NCBI GenBank assembly: GCA_023105745.1
Contig: JALGQZ010000001.1
Location: 64,622,937-64,686,936 of the forward strand
Reading direction: 5' to 3'
From: Austropuccinia psidii
Taxonomy: Eukaryota > Basidiomycota > Pucciniomycetes > Pucciniales > Sphaerophragmiaceae
Length of the DNA stretch: 64,000 nt
The notes under the pieces are model-generated. The model did no database searches. It was not told the origin of the DNA and saw nothing but the letters and a program-made list of their open reading frames with translations. The position numbers and the translations under genes were made by a program. Below are positions 33,763 through 44,740 of this stretch, piece after piece. The stretch's first letter is position 1. Every line of letters begins with the position of its first letter.

Positions 33763-35583
33763 TCACTCCCACAATGCTGAAGTGAACTTCTCACCCGAAA
33801 AAAGAGGATTTCCATTGCTTTTTCGGACTTCAAAAGCATAAGCCATTTCTTGATTGGCATCAGGTAGGAGTCCAAAATGATCTTTCTGCTTGTCTTCATT
33901 TTCAGAATCAGAATCTTCCATACTTTTGTTGTTGGATTCTTGCATATCAATCACATCGCCATCAGAAAATTCATTCATTTTTCTTTCTTCACTATCTTCA
34001 TACTCATTGCTACTTTCTGCTATCTCATGGAATAAATCATATGGTTGCGTCACGATATCCCAGTATTTTTTATTGAATTTACTATCACCCAGAAATTCAT
34101 TTCTGTTCACTTGTTGGCTCATTTGAAAATCACTTGTCGGTATAAATGCAACATTTTTTGTATCTGCATTAATAAACCATTCATAATAGTCAAGCTTCTT
34201 GTACCACTCAGGGGGATAAAAGTCCAATGGCTTCAGCTTTGGAGCCTTTGTCATTTTGGAGGGAATAGGAACTTTTGGTTGACAACGTGGCTCTTTCTCA
34301 TCATTTTTGCCTCCAAGAATTTTGTTTTGATGCATTTTTTGGTCCAAATTTTGAAAGAAGATATCAGGACTGTCTGACCTATAAGCCAGTTTCCTTACTG
34401 AATACACATTGAAGCAATGGTTGAGCTCATCATCACTGTGAGCATCAACTTCTGCTAATACTTTTGAATAGTGTTTTGGATTATTGTTGGAGACAGCAAA
34501 TTTGTAATGTTTTTTACAGAGCTGTTTTGAAGGGGTAATATCAAAGTTAATTTGCAAATAAATAATTTTCAAAACATGATATTGAAATTTGCTTACTCTT
34601 TGCCTTCTTCTTTGAACGACTCTCTTCTTTACTTCACATTCATTGCATCTAGATTCTTGAATCTCTTTCTTGTATTCTTGAGCCTTTAAAAAGTGAACTA
34701 AGTGATCATAAGCCTTCTGTAGTAACTCGAGGTTGTTCAAGTAGGTTAAGTTTGCTTGCATATATCAGTAAGCCCCACTGCATGAAACCTGGTGGAAGGT
34801 CATAAGTGCCACAGTCCGACATGACTCATTGTATAATGAGCCTGGTGCATCCTCAAGGTCTGGATCCCAAATACAAATTCCAGGTTTTGAAAAAAGTGCC
34901 CAAATATATTGAAAATAAAAGTCTTCAAGGTTTACAATGTACTTGCCAATTTTTCTGTGGCCTGCATGAGCATCACGCAGAGTTTGAACATCCTTCTGCT
35001 GTATAGGGCTAGCAGCATTCTTGCTATTTGCAGCATTTTGAACTTGATCATGATTAGAAAACCGCTCAAAAAACTCTTTTAGTAGTGTGTGATCAGGTGA
35101 AGGAGGAACACCTTGTTTCTCCAGTATGCCCCATAATACCTTTATTTGTATAAAAAGTGCTTCCTAGATCAAAAGGACAAATTAGGAAATGATATGTGAA
35201 TAGCTGGATTATACATGACAAACATTTGTAAAGTGAAAGTCTTCAGGTACCTCAGATGTGAGCATCTGATAAGGGCTATGCTTAGGTAATGGGCTGACTT
35301 TCTTTCCTTTTTGGGACTTCTTTGAATTGGCTTGATTTTTTCCTTTTTTCAATGATTTTCTTTTTTCTTGTTGACTGAAGTTTGATTTTGGTTTGTTTTG
35401 TGATGCAAACTTAACCTCCAGGCCTTCTACTTTTTTCAGTAATTCTTCAATAATTTCATCCTTGGCCGAAATGGTATTTCTGAGGTGTTCAACACCATTT
35501 TCATAGGAACTTTGTGGGAAAAAGGTGTTGTAACCAAGCTCTGATGGATCATAAGAGTAAGGAGATGGATTCATCCTTATCAA
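33763..35583 (-). pseudogene. CACTA-2 convergent partner protein, family unknown
   Basis: The best-preserved copy of the second CACTA gene. ATG at 35583 (a second Met four codons on matches the other starts). It has an N-terminal coiled coil (AKDEIIEELLKKVEGLEVKF), a Lys/Ser-rich linker and an intron at 35164-35223. LLKEFFERFSN follows, then LYNESCRTVALMTFHQ, and a TAA just before MQANLTYLNNLELL at 34761. A 75-nt intron fits at 34522-34596; since 75 is divisible by 3 the frame also stays open without splicing. Next come AVSNNNPKHYSKVL..DAHSDDEL, a LKPLDFYPPEWYKKLDY block (about 34190-34240), FNKKYWDIVTQPYDLFHEIA, and an acidic Ser/Glu/Asp stretch before the end at 33763. It ends 353 bp from the transposase end, tail to tail. 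No known domain; nuclear DNA-binding partner is a guess. Confidence 0.72.
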
Positions 35584-37664
35584 AACACCTTTGGAATAGT
35601 AATATGAGATGATTCTGAAGTAAGTAAAGAACTCTAGGAGTGATTTTGAACAGCTTTTACAAAAAATATCTTTATTTGTTCAAAGGTGAAATGAAATGCA
35701 AAAATAAAAATAATAAGAAGAAATAAATTTAAGTAGTGAGAACTTAATGCTACCTGGTTTTTACCAGCTTGTTAATCAATCCAAAAGCGTCATCAAAAAT
35801 AATTTTTTGCCCTGAGTCTGTTTCAGCTGCTGTCTTGATTTCAAGTTGGAACATTGTCTTTGTCTATTGCTTAAAACCAGTTCACGTGTAATTTCCACAC
35901 GAGGAACTGAGTATTATTTGCACAAACCAAATTTCTATTGAATAAAAAATTTAGAATGGTAGGTTAGAGAACGCTGAATGAAGTATTCATTTGAAGGGAA
36001 ATCAACAAAAAAGGTGAGAAACTTACATATCATTTAATGCAATAATGTGACAGTCTTTGTGAGAATAAAGGAATGTTTCAATAGCTTTGATTAGATTTAT
36101 GAATCAAAAGAGAAGTCCCATTCTCAATTTATAAATGACAATTGACCTTAATAATTATTTAATTATTGTTAAAAAAGGTTGCACTGCTGAGCAGTCAGCC
36201 GCACACCCCAAGACCTAACCGTAACTGCAGAGTTTCCCAAATTTTCTGGCTGAACAAATGCCTCTTTGTACTGCTTCCCATTAAACCTTTCCAAGCGATT
36301 CAGAAATCAAGAATAAGTCCATACCTTTTTGATTTAAATAATAATCTTGATTCAGAATTCAGCTTTATAAGTCTCAGATGCTCAGATTGTTTCTTTTTTT
36401 ACTCAGTAAATGAATTAGGTTGATTCAAGAAGAAAGTATTAGTTAGCTTATTTTCTGAACAATTAATCCTTCTCAATTCAGTCTAAAGATCAAGCCAGAC
36501 AAATGAGCAGTTTTCGCAATGAATATCAAGCTACAAACCGTCCTTTGAATTACCATCAATGGCTAACTTAAGCCTTGGTTGAAACTAAATGGAAGTGTAT
36601 TTAAATCTTGAAGAGCTCATTTTGCTTTGATCTTTCATCCCTCAAACAATAACCTCATCAGTTTCTTTCATCTAATCCTGTTATTATCAGTATTTCTCAT
36701 GTTGCTTCCCCTAGTGGTGCTTTCTATTATAATTCACATTGCAGTTCCTATTCTCCATTCCACAATTCATTATATCTTTATTTTCTAATTGCTATCTCTT
36801 ATTTTCTATTTGATAACCAATTTCTTTGACTGAACATTTACTATCATTAATTGTATTCTCTTTCTCTATCTTTACAGTCTAAACAATTTGATTTATATTT
36901 ATATTTATCTAATTGTTTTTCTCATTATTATCCATCAAACCAATAAAAGAGATAAATTGAAAACCTCCTCTAATAACACAAAAAGCAAGCTCTTATGAGT
37001 CTACCAACCCACAAAAGCCTCAATATCAATTGTCAACACAAAAGTACGATTGAAGAAATTAAACTCTTGTCATCCAAATCACAGGCTGTAGAGAAAAACT
37101 CTGTGAGTGATTCTTTCTAGTTTCCTATTTTCTCTTTATATGTGAACCAACTGATTAGCCTTCTGTTTTACTTTCAAGAAACAAGAAGGACACACTTTTC
37201 AAACAATGGCACTTCAAATCATTTTCCTTTCCAGCTTTCCTCTTGATCATGCTCTCACTCCCATGAAGAGCCTCTTATTTTTTATAAAACTAATTTATAC
37301 TCATTTAATAAGATTGTTTGAAATTTCTGATTGGATTTTATGCTTTCTCTAACAACTCTTTAGCCTGCCCATCTCAATCAGTTCATGCAGCATTGACTTA
37401 ATTCACAATCTAGTTATCCAAAATGTCTAGCTAGTGCAGTTCATCACTTAATTTGTTTGTTACAAAATAGTTAAAAGTGGTTAAAAAAGCTCACACTGTA
37501 ATTAAAAGAATAAAATTGTTTTTTCCACATAACAGAGGTGAGACTTCACACAAAAAATAATGAAGTTTCAAATTTTGTGTTTCCTTGACGCTGCAAAACC
37601 CAACTGAAATGTCTGAGTGATGCAGCATTTGCAGCATCATTGTTTTTCCTGCTGTGTTTAGAAA
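35584..37664. other. Between CACTA-2 partner gene and CACTA-3, no gene seen
   Basis: The first part must include the leader and right end of CACTA-2, but I could not place its terminal inverted repeat. A 13-bp palindrome ACTGCTGAGCAGT lies near 36183. No frame above 85 codons resembles a protein. The last three bases (37662-37664, AAA) are the left target duplication of CACTA-3. Confidence 0.45.
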
Positions 37665-37711
37665 CACCCCTGGAAATCGGGTGACGTACGCAGTTGTATG
37701 TCACCGGGACA
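37665..37711 (+). repeat. CACTA-3 left terminal inverted repeat
   Basis: Begins CACCCCTGGAAATCGGGTGA. Against the right copy the differences are single changes at positions 15, 22 and 42 and a block of five at 28-32, which lies between the palindromic arms GGTGAC-TACGC and TATGTCACC. That unpaired centre changes freely while the arms are kept. Confidence 0.92.
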
Positions 37712-38187
37712 CTTGCAAGTGGATATTCAATGATGTATGCATTATTGTATTTAGTTCCTTGCCACAGCTCTACTTCACTTAAGTGATTTTATTCCATGGA
37801 TTTCTATTCTTTTTCGCGCAGCATTTTTCTTTAGTTTTCTATGGCTTTCTACATATTACATCAGCAATTCTCTCTTTTTGTTTCATCCTAAATCTTTCCC
37901 CCTGATTCCCTCTCCTATTATAATTTCGAAATTTTCTTTTCTCTTTTTCTCTTAGCCCTCTAACTTTAGTACTTCTCAATAATAAATATTATGATTCCAA
38001 AACTCCTTTTTTGGTTACCCCCTCTGTTTTTTCCCCTCATTCTCTCTGCTATCACAATTCCACAATTTGCATGATCTCCTTATTCTCACAAAGTTTTTGC
38101 TCTGTTTTTTCATTTTCTATTTCTCTAATTCATTTTTCATATCAATCATAAAAAATTTCAAAATTCAATTTCTCAAAAACGCATGTC

Positions 38188-41107
38188 ATGGACTTTTGCA
38201 CCTGCACATGCTGCAGGAAGAATTCTATAACCTGTGCCAATGGACAAACTTGCCATGGACTTTTCGTCAATCCCAGCACTTGAAGAAGGCATTGGCGCAA
38301 TAACCCATCAAAACAGGCTGAGTTAGATTTTAATAATGTGTCTTATCCAATATCACTACATCCAAATGAGGACCTCACTACGCAGTCCTCAATTGACCAT
38401 GAAAAATCAAATGAAAACTCACATACAACTCCTCCAAGAAACAAAAAGGCTTTCGAATCAACCATCATTAGTATGTTCTAATTCTGTTTTAATATTGCGT
38501 TCATGTTATAGTCTAAATAGGTTTTTCTTTTTTTTCCAGCTCTTATCACCCATTTTATCATGTGGTTATATCTCTCTTGTGGACTTAGCAGAGATAATTG
38601 CCGAAAAGCCCAGGATATGCTTGTCAATATCCTTCAACATTGTCTTCCTCAAACCTTTTTGGACAAAATTCCACAAATCAATGTACCATGCGATGTTTGA
38701 ACCATCTCAAAACAAATGGGGCTCAACTTTCCATTTGAACAGCATGTGTGCTGCCCGCAGTGTTACTCACTTTAGGACATTGAAGTGGCCCCAGATGATT
38801 GCATTTACAAACCCACTGTTACTGGTCCTCCATGTTGAATTGAGCTTTTCTGCCCACATAAAATACAGCCTTTGGGTGACATCCACTTTACGTCATACAA
38901 TTCAACCTCTCAAAATCAACATCGCAGAACAGGCCAAATTCTTTTACAAGGACAGCCATGTCTTCATATCCCACAAGCAAGTTTTTTTTCACAATCTTTA
39001 TTCTCTTGGATAGAGTGGTTTCTCAATGTTTCAGGCATTGAAAAGGGCATCAATGACTGGAAATGGGAACTATCTATCCACCAAAGTGATATTATTTCCG
39101 ACGCATCACAAGGGGAAGTTTGGAGAAACCTTTTTCCATTTCAATCATCATCAAACAAAAGTCTTGAATTAGGCTTTAGTCTTTTTGTAGACTGGTTCAA
39201 CCCAAGAGGAAACAAAATTTCAGGTAAGCAAGCTTCAATGGGAATACTAGCTCTCCATTGCCTCAACCTGCGACCAAGAGAGCGATTTCAACAGCAGCAT
39301 ACCTGTCTGGCTGGGGTGATACCTTCACCAAACCAGCCAGATATGATTACAATAAACAATGTCTTGAAGCCACTTATTGACGAACTCATAGAATTAAACC
39401 ATGGCATCAATATCAATACACCAAATTATCCACATGGACAAAAGATTACTGTCAAGTTGGTTAGCTTAGTTGGAGATATTGTAGCAACTCACAAAGTTGG
39501 TGGATTTATGTCACATTCAGCAAAATATTTTTGTTTGTGGTGTGAGTTGAAATCCAATGAACAATTGTATTTGAAACTTGGGAAGCTGCGAAATGGAAGG
39601 GCTGTTTTAAGTGCATCTCATAGATGGCATAATGCAAAAACTAACAAGGTGCAACAAAAACTCCCTCAATACACTGAGATTCGATGGTCCAAGATGAATC
39701 GATTGCCATATTGGGATCCAGTCACCAATATTTGTTTAGGTGTCCTTCACAACTGGTATGAAGGTGTTCTCCAGCACCATTTTTGCTATCAATGGGGCTT
39801 TGATTCAGAAGTAATAAAAAACATAGCAAAAAATTCAGAAGTATCTGACTCAGGATCAGATACACTAATGCAGGACAACCTTCAATCTGAAAATGAGGAT
39901 AGCTTTGATATTAAATGTTATCTTCCTCAAGAAGTAATCAACAGACTCAAAAAGCGACTAAATGAAGTGGTTGTTCCAGAAGGCATCTGTTGTATTCCAG
40001 TTGGAATAGGTACAGCATCAAATGGAAAGCTGAAAGCAAATGAATGGTCGGTCCTATTTAGCATTTACCTACCATTGACTATTTTAGATATTTTCTGGAA
40101 TCTAGGACCAAAAAATCACTTGCTTCTTATCAACATTAGCACGCTGATTCAATGCACTCAAATTGTTGGAGCACGATCTGTAACCCAAAAAGATGGACAG
40201 CTGTTTCCTCAGGCTTACAACACATATCAAACAACCTCCAAAATACTATTCCCCAATGTTAGAACTACTCCCAATCATCATTATGCTATGCATGTACCCA
40301 AACAGCTATCAAGATGGGTCCCACTCAATGGAATATCAGAATATGGTGGAGAAAGGCTGGTTGGAATACTTCAAAAGTTAAAAACCAATTCATTAAACGG
40401 TGCATCTACAAAAACTGATAAATATTTTCGAAAATCTTACTATGTTGCTTCTGTGAGATTTTAGGAAGCTCTGAACAAACCATCATGAAGAAATTTGGTC
40501 AGCTACAAAGGCTTCAAAAGTTGGATCCTCAATTACACTTGTCTCCTTCTAGCAAGTCTTGTTCTTCATGCACAAAGCAAAATATTTTAGATGATGTGTC
40601 ATATATCCAGATTTTGAATCATTTACAAAGATCTCAACCAATTCTCCGTGATTATTGCAAATTACCACATCCATGTGGCTCGGTGGTTTTGAGATGTTTT
40701 GCAACTGAAAATCATTGTCTCTCATGGCGTTTTGGACTTAAAATTTCTAGACGACCACCCAACAACATTATTTACGTTAGGAAAGGGGAGTCAGATATCA
40801 AATTTTCCAAGATCATGCATATTCTTGACTTAGGAGACAATAAAATTCACAAAGGACCCATCTTGATGGTACATTGGTTGGAAGATGTGAAAAATGAAGA
40901 GGTAGGATTTGAAGGTGTAGCTTCTTTCTTAGATCAGTGGCAACTCAAACATTTGTAAATAAAGTATACGGTTGGTTTCATATCAATATTGGAAGTTTCA
41001 GGGCTAGGGGCATACATAAACATCCCTGCATGGTCTTTGGGCTTCAAATATCCAAGTATCCTAGCTCTCCCCATTAGCAAAATGGTGGGACTGGAGCATT
41101 TTGATTA
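38188..41107 (+). pseudogene. CACTA-3 Tnp2 (Transposase_21) transposase, nearly intact core
   Basis: ATG at 38188 opens MDFCTCTCC (Cys cluster), then a NPST block interrupted by TGA. Introns fit at 38471-38539 and 40400-40464, as in the sister genes. After WLYLSCGLSRDNC (about 38570) there are three in-frame stops (near 38693, 38774 and 38842). A 530-codon open frame, 38872-40464, then holds the whole catalytic core: LFVDWFNPRGNKISGKQ (about residue 104), AGVIPSPNQP, LIDELIELN, GDIVATHKVGGFMSH (about 200), FCLWC (about 220), YWDP..LGVLHNWYEGVLQHHF (about 280-303), WSVLFSIYLPL and NHHYAMH. The C-terminal exon (40465-40958) is followed by a shift to the conserved IPAWSLGFKYPS block ending at TAG 41105. 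The core is open over 1.5 kb, but upstream stops prevent full-length protein. Confidence 0.9.
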
Positions 41108-41631
41108 GAAAATTTTAATTTTTTCCTCTTGGTGTTAAGAACATGAGTTCTTTTTAAAAGGAAGTTTTGTCTCCTTTAGATCTCTTCACGTTATGTTGTA
41201 GGACTAACAAAGTCATCAATTAAATTGGCCTCTTTCTCAATATTTAACTCATGTTGGAAATCACCCACGTTTTGGTTGAATATTCAGAAAATGTTTTTTT
41301 TAACAATTCAAGCTTACGAAGTTTCTATTCACACTCAGGTAAATCCCAATAAAATATGAAAATTACTTAATCATATCAAACCAACAAAACCAAAAATCTA
41401 TATCTTTTATCAATTTTCATCCAACCAATCCGAATTCCTATTTACACCACAAAAAACATTTTTTTGATTCGAAAGACCTCTTAAGACTATATAACCTCAA
41501 ATAAAAATTCATGTAATGTAAAATTTCTAACGTGATAACTAACACAGATATGAGAGTGAATTTTCTGATTTTTTTTGTTTTTAGTTACAACAAGAATTAC
41601 GCAAACAGCTATCTATATATGCTGCCCATTT

Positions 41632-43485
41632 TCAGGAGCTCCATTCATTTGGAAGGTTAAAAAAACTATTTTGCAATTGTTGGAGTGTATCGTCACTTTC
41701 AGCATCTTGCATTTCAATATCAAAATCTAAAAGGTGATTTTATTGTTTTTCTTGATGGTTGTTTTCATTGTTTATTTCTTCCTCATCATCAATTTCTTTG
41801 GAAGCTATAGCTTCAAGCCCATTGCTATCTTCAGTATCTAACTCATCGTCATTTTGTATTTCATGTGATATATCATAGGCTTCAATTACTTCCTCCCAAT
41901 GTAAGGCAGTAAATCGTTTGTCACTTAGCCTTTCATCAGGGTGGGGTTTTCCTAGAAGTGATTTTGACACGTCTGGAAGGAATGCAATCGTATGGATGTC
42001 AGAGATTGATCTTTTTTGGCCAGAAGTGCAATTGTTAAACCAATCTGGATCGTAGAAGTCAATCGGAAGGCCTTTAGGAGCCACTTTGCTTATTGATGCC
42101 CTTCCATCTTCTGCAATATGACGTTCAAGCCTTTGGCTCTTCTTTCTGCTAGTACTTTCAGCCTTAGCAATCTCTTCATCAACCCTGCGCATGAAAATGG
42201 TGGCCTTCTCAGAACGGCATTCCAGCTTTTTGATCATATATTTATTGCTTATTGGATCAAATTCATCCTTGCTGTGTGCCTCAGGATCTGCTAAGATTAT
42301 CAGATATCTGTTTGGAAACCCATTGGCAACAGCAATCTATACCTAAGATTTTTAAGCTGAAGAGTAAAATATTAACTTGGTCAGTCAACTTTTCCATATT
42401 TAGAATCAACTATTACTAACCCTCAGTCTGGATTGCAACACTGCTCTTCTTTCTTGATCTTTTGCATGCTTTCCAGCTTCTTTGGCCTCTTTCTTGAATT
42501 GTTGGGCCATATACCAGTGAACAAAGTGGTTGTAAACATTGGTGAGTAGCTGAATATTCTCAAGATATACTAAGTTTATATTCATGTACTCATATGCTCC
42601 ACTGATAGCAATTTGACGAAATGTTTGTAGAGCACTGACTCTGCATGCTTCATTATAGAGTGTATCACTTGCCTCATTAAGATCTGGAGCCCAACGACAT
42701 ATACCAAGTCTTGCTAGAGATGCAACAACATATTTGATCGAAAAATCAGTCATGTGAATGATGGTGTTTCCAATTTTTTTCTTCCCTGGTGGAGTATTTC
42801 TTAAAGTGATTATCTCTTCCAAAGGAACCAATGGAAGTGTATTAGGATTTTCTGATTGAGTCACAATGTCACTCAAGAAGGAGAAGCAAGTATTGAATTC
42901 TTTCAACATGGTGTAGTCAGGGGACATGGTTACAGAGTTTTGGTAGATTAGGCCGCACAAAAGCTTGATGTGCTTGCAGAATGCTTTCTGGAATTTCAAT
43001 CAATGCCATAAGTTAGTTTGAATATATACCCAATCTGAATAATAATATTACTTTACCTTTGTAGGCTGAAATGCCTCAGGGATTTCACTCTGTAGAAGTT
43101 GGTTGGGGCTTTGCTGTTGAGATGAGATCGAGATTTGTAGGTAAAGAATTTGTTTTTGCTTATGTGGTGTCTTAAGCGTGGTATTTTGATTATTTTCTAA
43201 TACATTGGTTGGGCTATGTTTACGTGGTTTAGGTTTATTGCAACTTTTTGAACAAAATCTTTGCATTTGTGTTTCCTTCCCCTTGGATTTGGCCGAGGTG
43301 TTTCTTGTATCTTCTTGAAGGTTGAATTTGTTGAGTAGGGCTTCTAAGTTTTGATCATGGCTATCTATTTTCTGTTCAAGTTGTCTAATGCGCTCATATT
43401 GTTGATTCACTACTTTTAATAGAACAGGCTCACTTGATTCTGCAAATTCACCTGAAGAAGCACTGTTATAGTAGTTGGAGTTCAT
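41632..43485 (-). pseudogene. CACTA-3 convergent partner protein, family unknown, almost open
   Basis: ATG at 43485 (MNSNYYNSAS). Exons 43485-43057, 42987-42421 and 42342-41632 fit, with GT-AG introns of 69 and 78 nt. Protein blocks in order: coiled coil (QQYERIRQLEQKIDSHDQ), Lys/Pro-rich linker, SEIPEAFQP, LYNEACRVSALQTFRQ, EYMNINLVYLENIQLL, IAVANGFPNRYLIIL..DPEAHSKDEFD, KVAPKGLPIDFYDPDWFN and FTALHWEEVIEAYDISHEI, then an acidic tail. The only evident break is TAA at 41740, after which the frame stays open to TGA at 41632-41634. Since that stop lies in the acidic tail, a near-complete protein could still be made. The same blocks in all three elements show selection for this gene in the past. 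No match to a known domain from memory. Confidence 0.75.
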
Positions 43486-44213
43486 AGGTGATGCTAATAA
43501 AAAAACGGATTGATTGGGGAGGCAATTGAAAGCTTATTATATTGGTTCTTGGTTCTACTGCTGCAGAAAATAGGTGATTTATGAATGCAAAAAAATAGTA
43601 AATATAGCAAAAGATACTATGAATGTATGTGAGAGGAGTATAAAAGACTTTGGCAAACAAGAAAGCTAATATAATGACGAAGCTCAAGACAAGTAGTCTG
43701 ATCAGATAAAACATCTGTAGTTGATAATACGTTTGAGGGAAGAAACCACGATTAGTGGAAAGGCATCAGATGGGAGGTAGTGAATAAATTTTCTTTAAAA
43801 AAGGAGCGAGTCAAATGAAGAATAATAAATAAGACCAAAGCTTCCGTAAAAACAACAAAGGCACAAAAAATTGATACATTTCTTAAGTGAGAAACCCACC
43901 AACAAAGGTATTTTTTGTCGAAAATCTCAAAATTAGCTCATCAATGTGTAAAAGTATCCTATTTTCTTTTGTGATTTTGACTGAATATGTTTGAACCACG
44001 CAGTAAAGAATCCTTTTATGGCTCTACATTCCATTAGAAATATTCATGAAGTTTTTGAAACCAAACAAACCTTTTACATATTTCTATTAGTCAAAGAAAT
44101 ACTTAAATGAAAGGACAGGGTACCCTTTGTGTAATACTCATGTGCATGCACTGTATGTAGCAGATTGTAGACACTGACATATTTCACAAAAGTGTGCACA
44201 CACCCCATATCTA

Positions 44214-44260
44214 TGTCCAGGTGACATATGCAGGCGTATGTCACCTGATTTCCAGGGGTG
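44214..44260 (-). repeat. CACTA-3 right terminal inverted repeat
   Basis: Its reverse complement begins CACCCCTGGAAATCAGGTGA; it is followed by AAA, the right target duplication. Confidence 0.92.
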
Positions 44261-44263
44261 AAA

Positions 44264-44740
44264 GAGCTCCCTTTTTTGAGGTCTGGCAGATATTATTGTG
44301 ACAATAAACCAGTTACCAATGTCATGGGTTCAATTCTGGTTTAAGACAAGGGGAAGTCTCAATCAAACAACCAAAAATTTCTGGGTTTTCTATTTCATTG
44401 GCTTTCAAGGGTTTTTTTCCTTGGAGGCTCCTTGTAAGCTCCTGTTGTGACTAATGTAGCTCCATGAGGATGACATGGGTAATACCATTAGTTACATTCA
44501 CTTTTATATGCAGTGCTCTAAGCCCAGGGGTACTTTCACATGGTGGAATTTGATCTAAAACTTGTCAGGATTAGCCATTCTTTCAACTGGTTTGATATGC
44601 CTTTTGCCAAAGGTTTCTTTTGTTGGGGGCCAGAAGAAATCATTGTAACAATTTCATTATTCATTAATTTTTATCTAGTTCTACTTCTACTGGTTTGGGG
44701 GGTCTATTGCTTTTCTAAATAAAGTTACAAAGGATGCTTA
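44264..44740 (+). mobile_element. Possible second tRNA-derived SINE
   Basis: TGGCAGATATTATTG at 44284 resembles an A box, and GGTTCAATTCT at 44327-44337 is close to the B-box consensus (GGTTCRANTCC), 43 bp downstream. The following ~400 bp are non-coding and distinct from the SINE at 28326. I could not find flanking duplications, so the ends are guesses. Confidence 0.3.

Larger units (their letters stand above)
37665..44260 (+). mobile_element. CACTA-3 DNA transposon, 6.6 kb
   Basis: Terminal inverted repeats of 47 bp (37665-37711 and 44214-44260) match at 39 positions and start CACCCCTGGAAATC. The 3-bp flanks are identical (AAA at 37662-37664 and 44261-44263). Each terminal repeat contains its own palindrome (GGTGAC..GTCACC). 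Inside are a plus-strand Tnp2 transposase and a convergent minus-strand partner gene, about 525 bp apart at their 3' ends. This is the most compact and best-bounded of the three CACTA elements and the best reference for the others. Confidence 0.93.

Noticed and set aside
8702..37600. Terminal inverted repeats of CACTA-2
   Set aside because: Compared CAC-starting words left of 9677 with GTG-ending words right of 35583; the best pair (CACTCAGA near 9321 and near 37617) matched only 8 bases with unequal 3-bp flanks.
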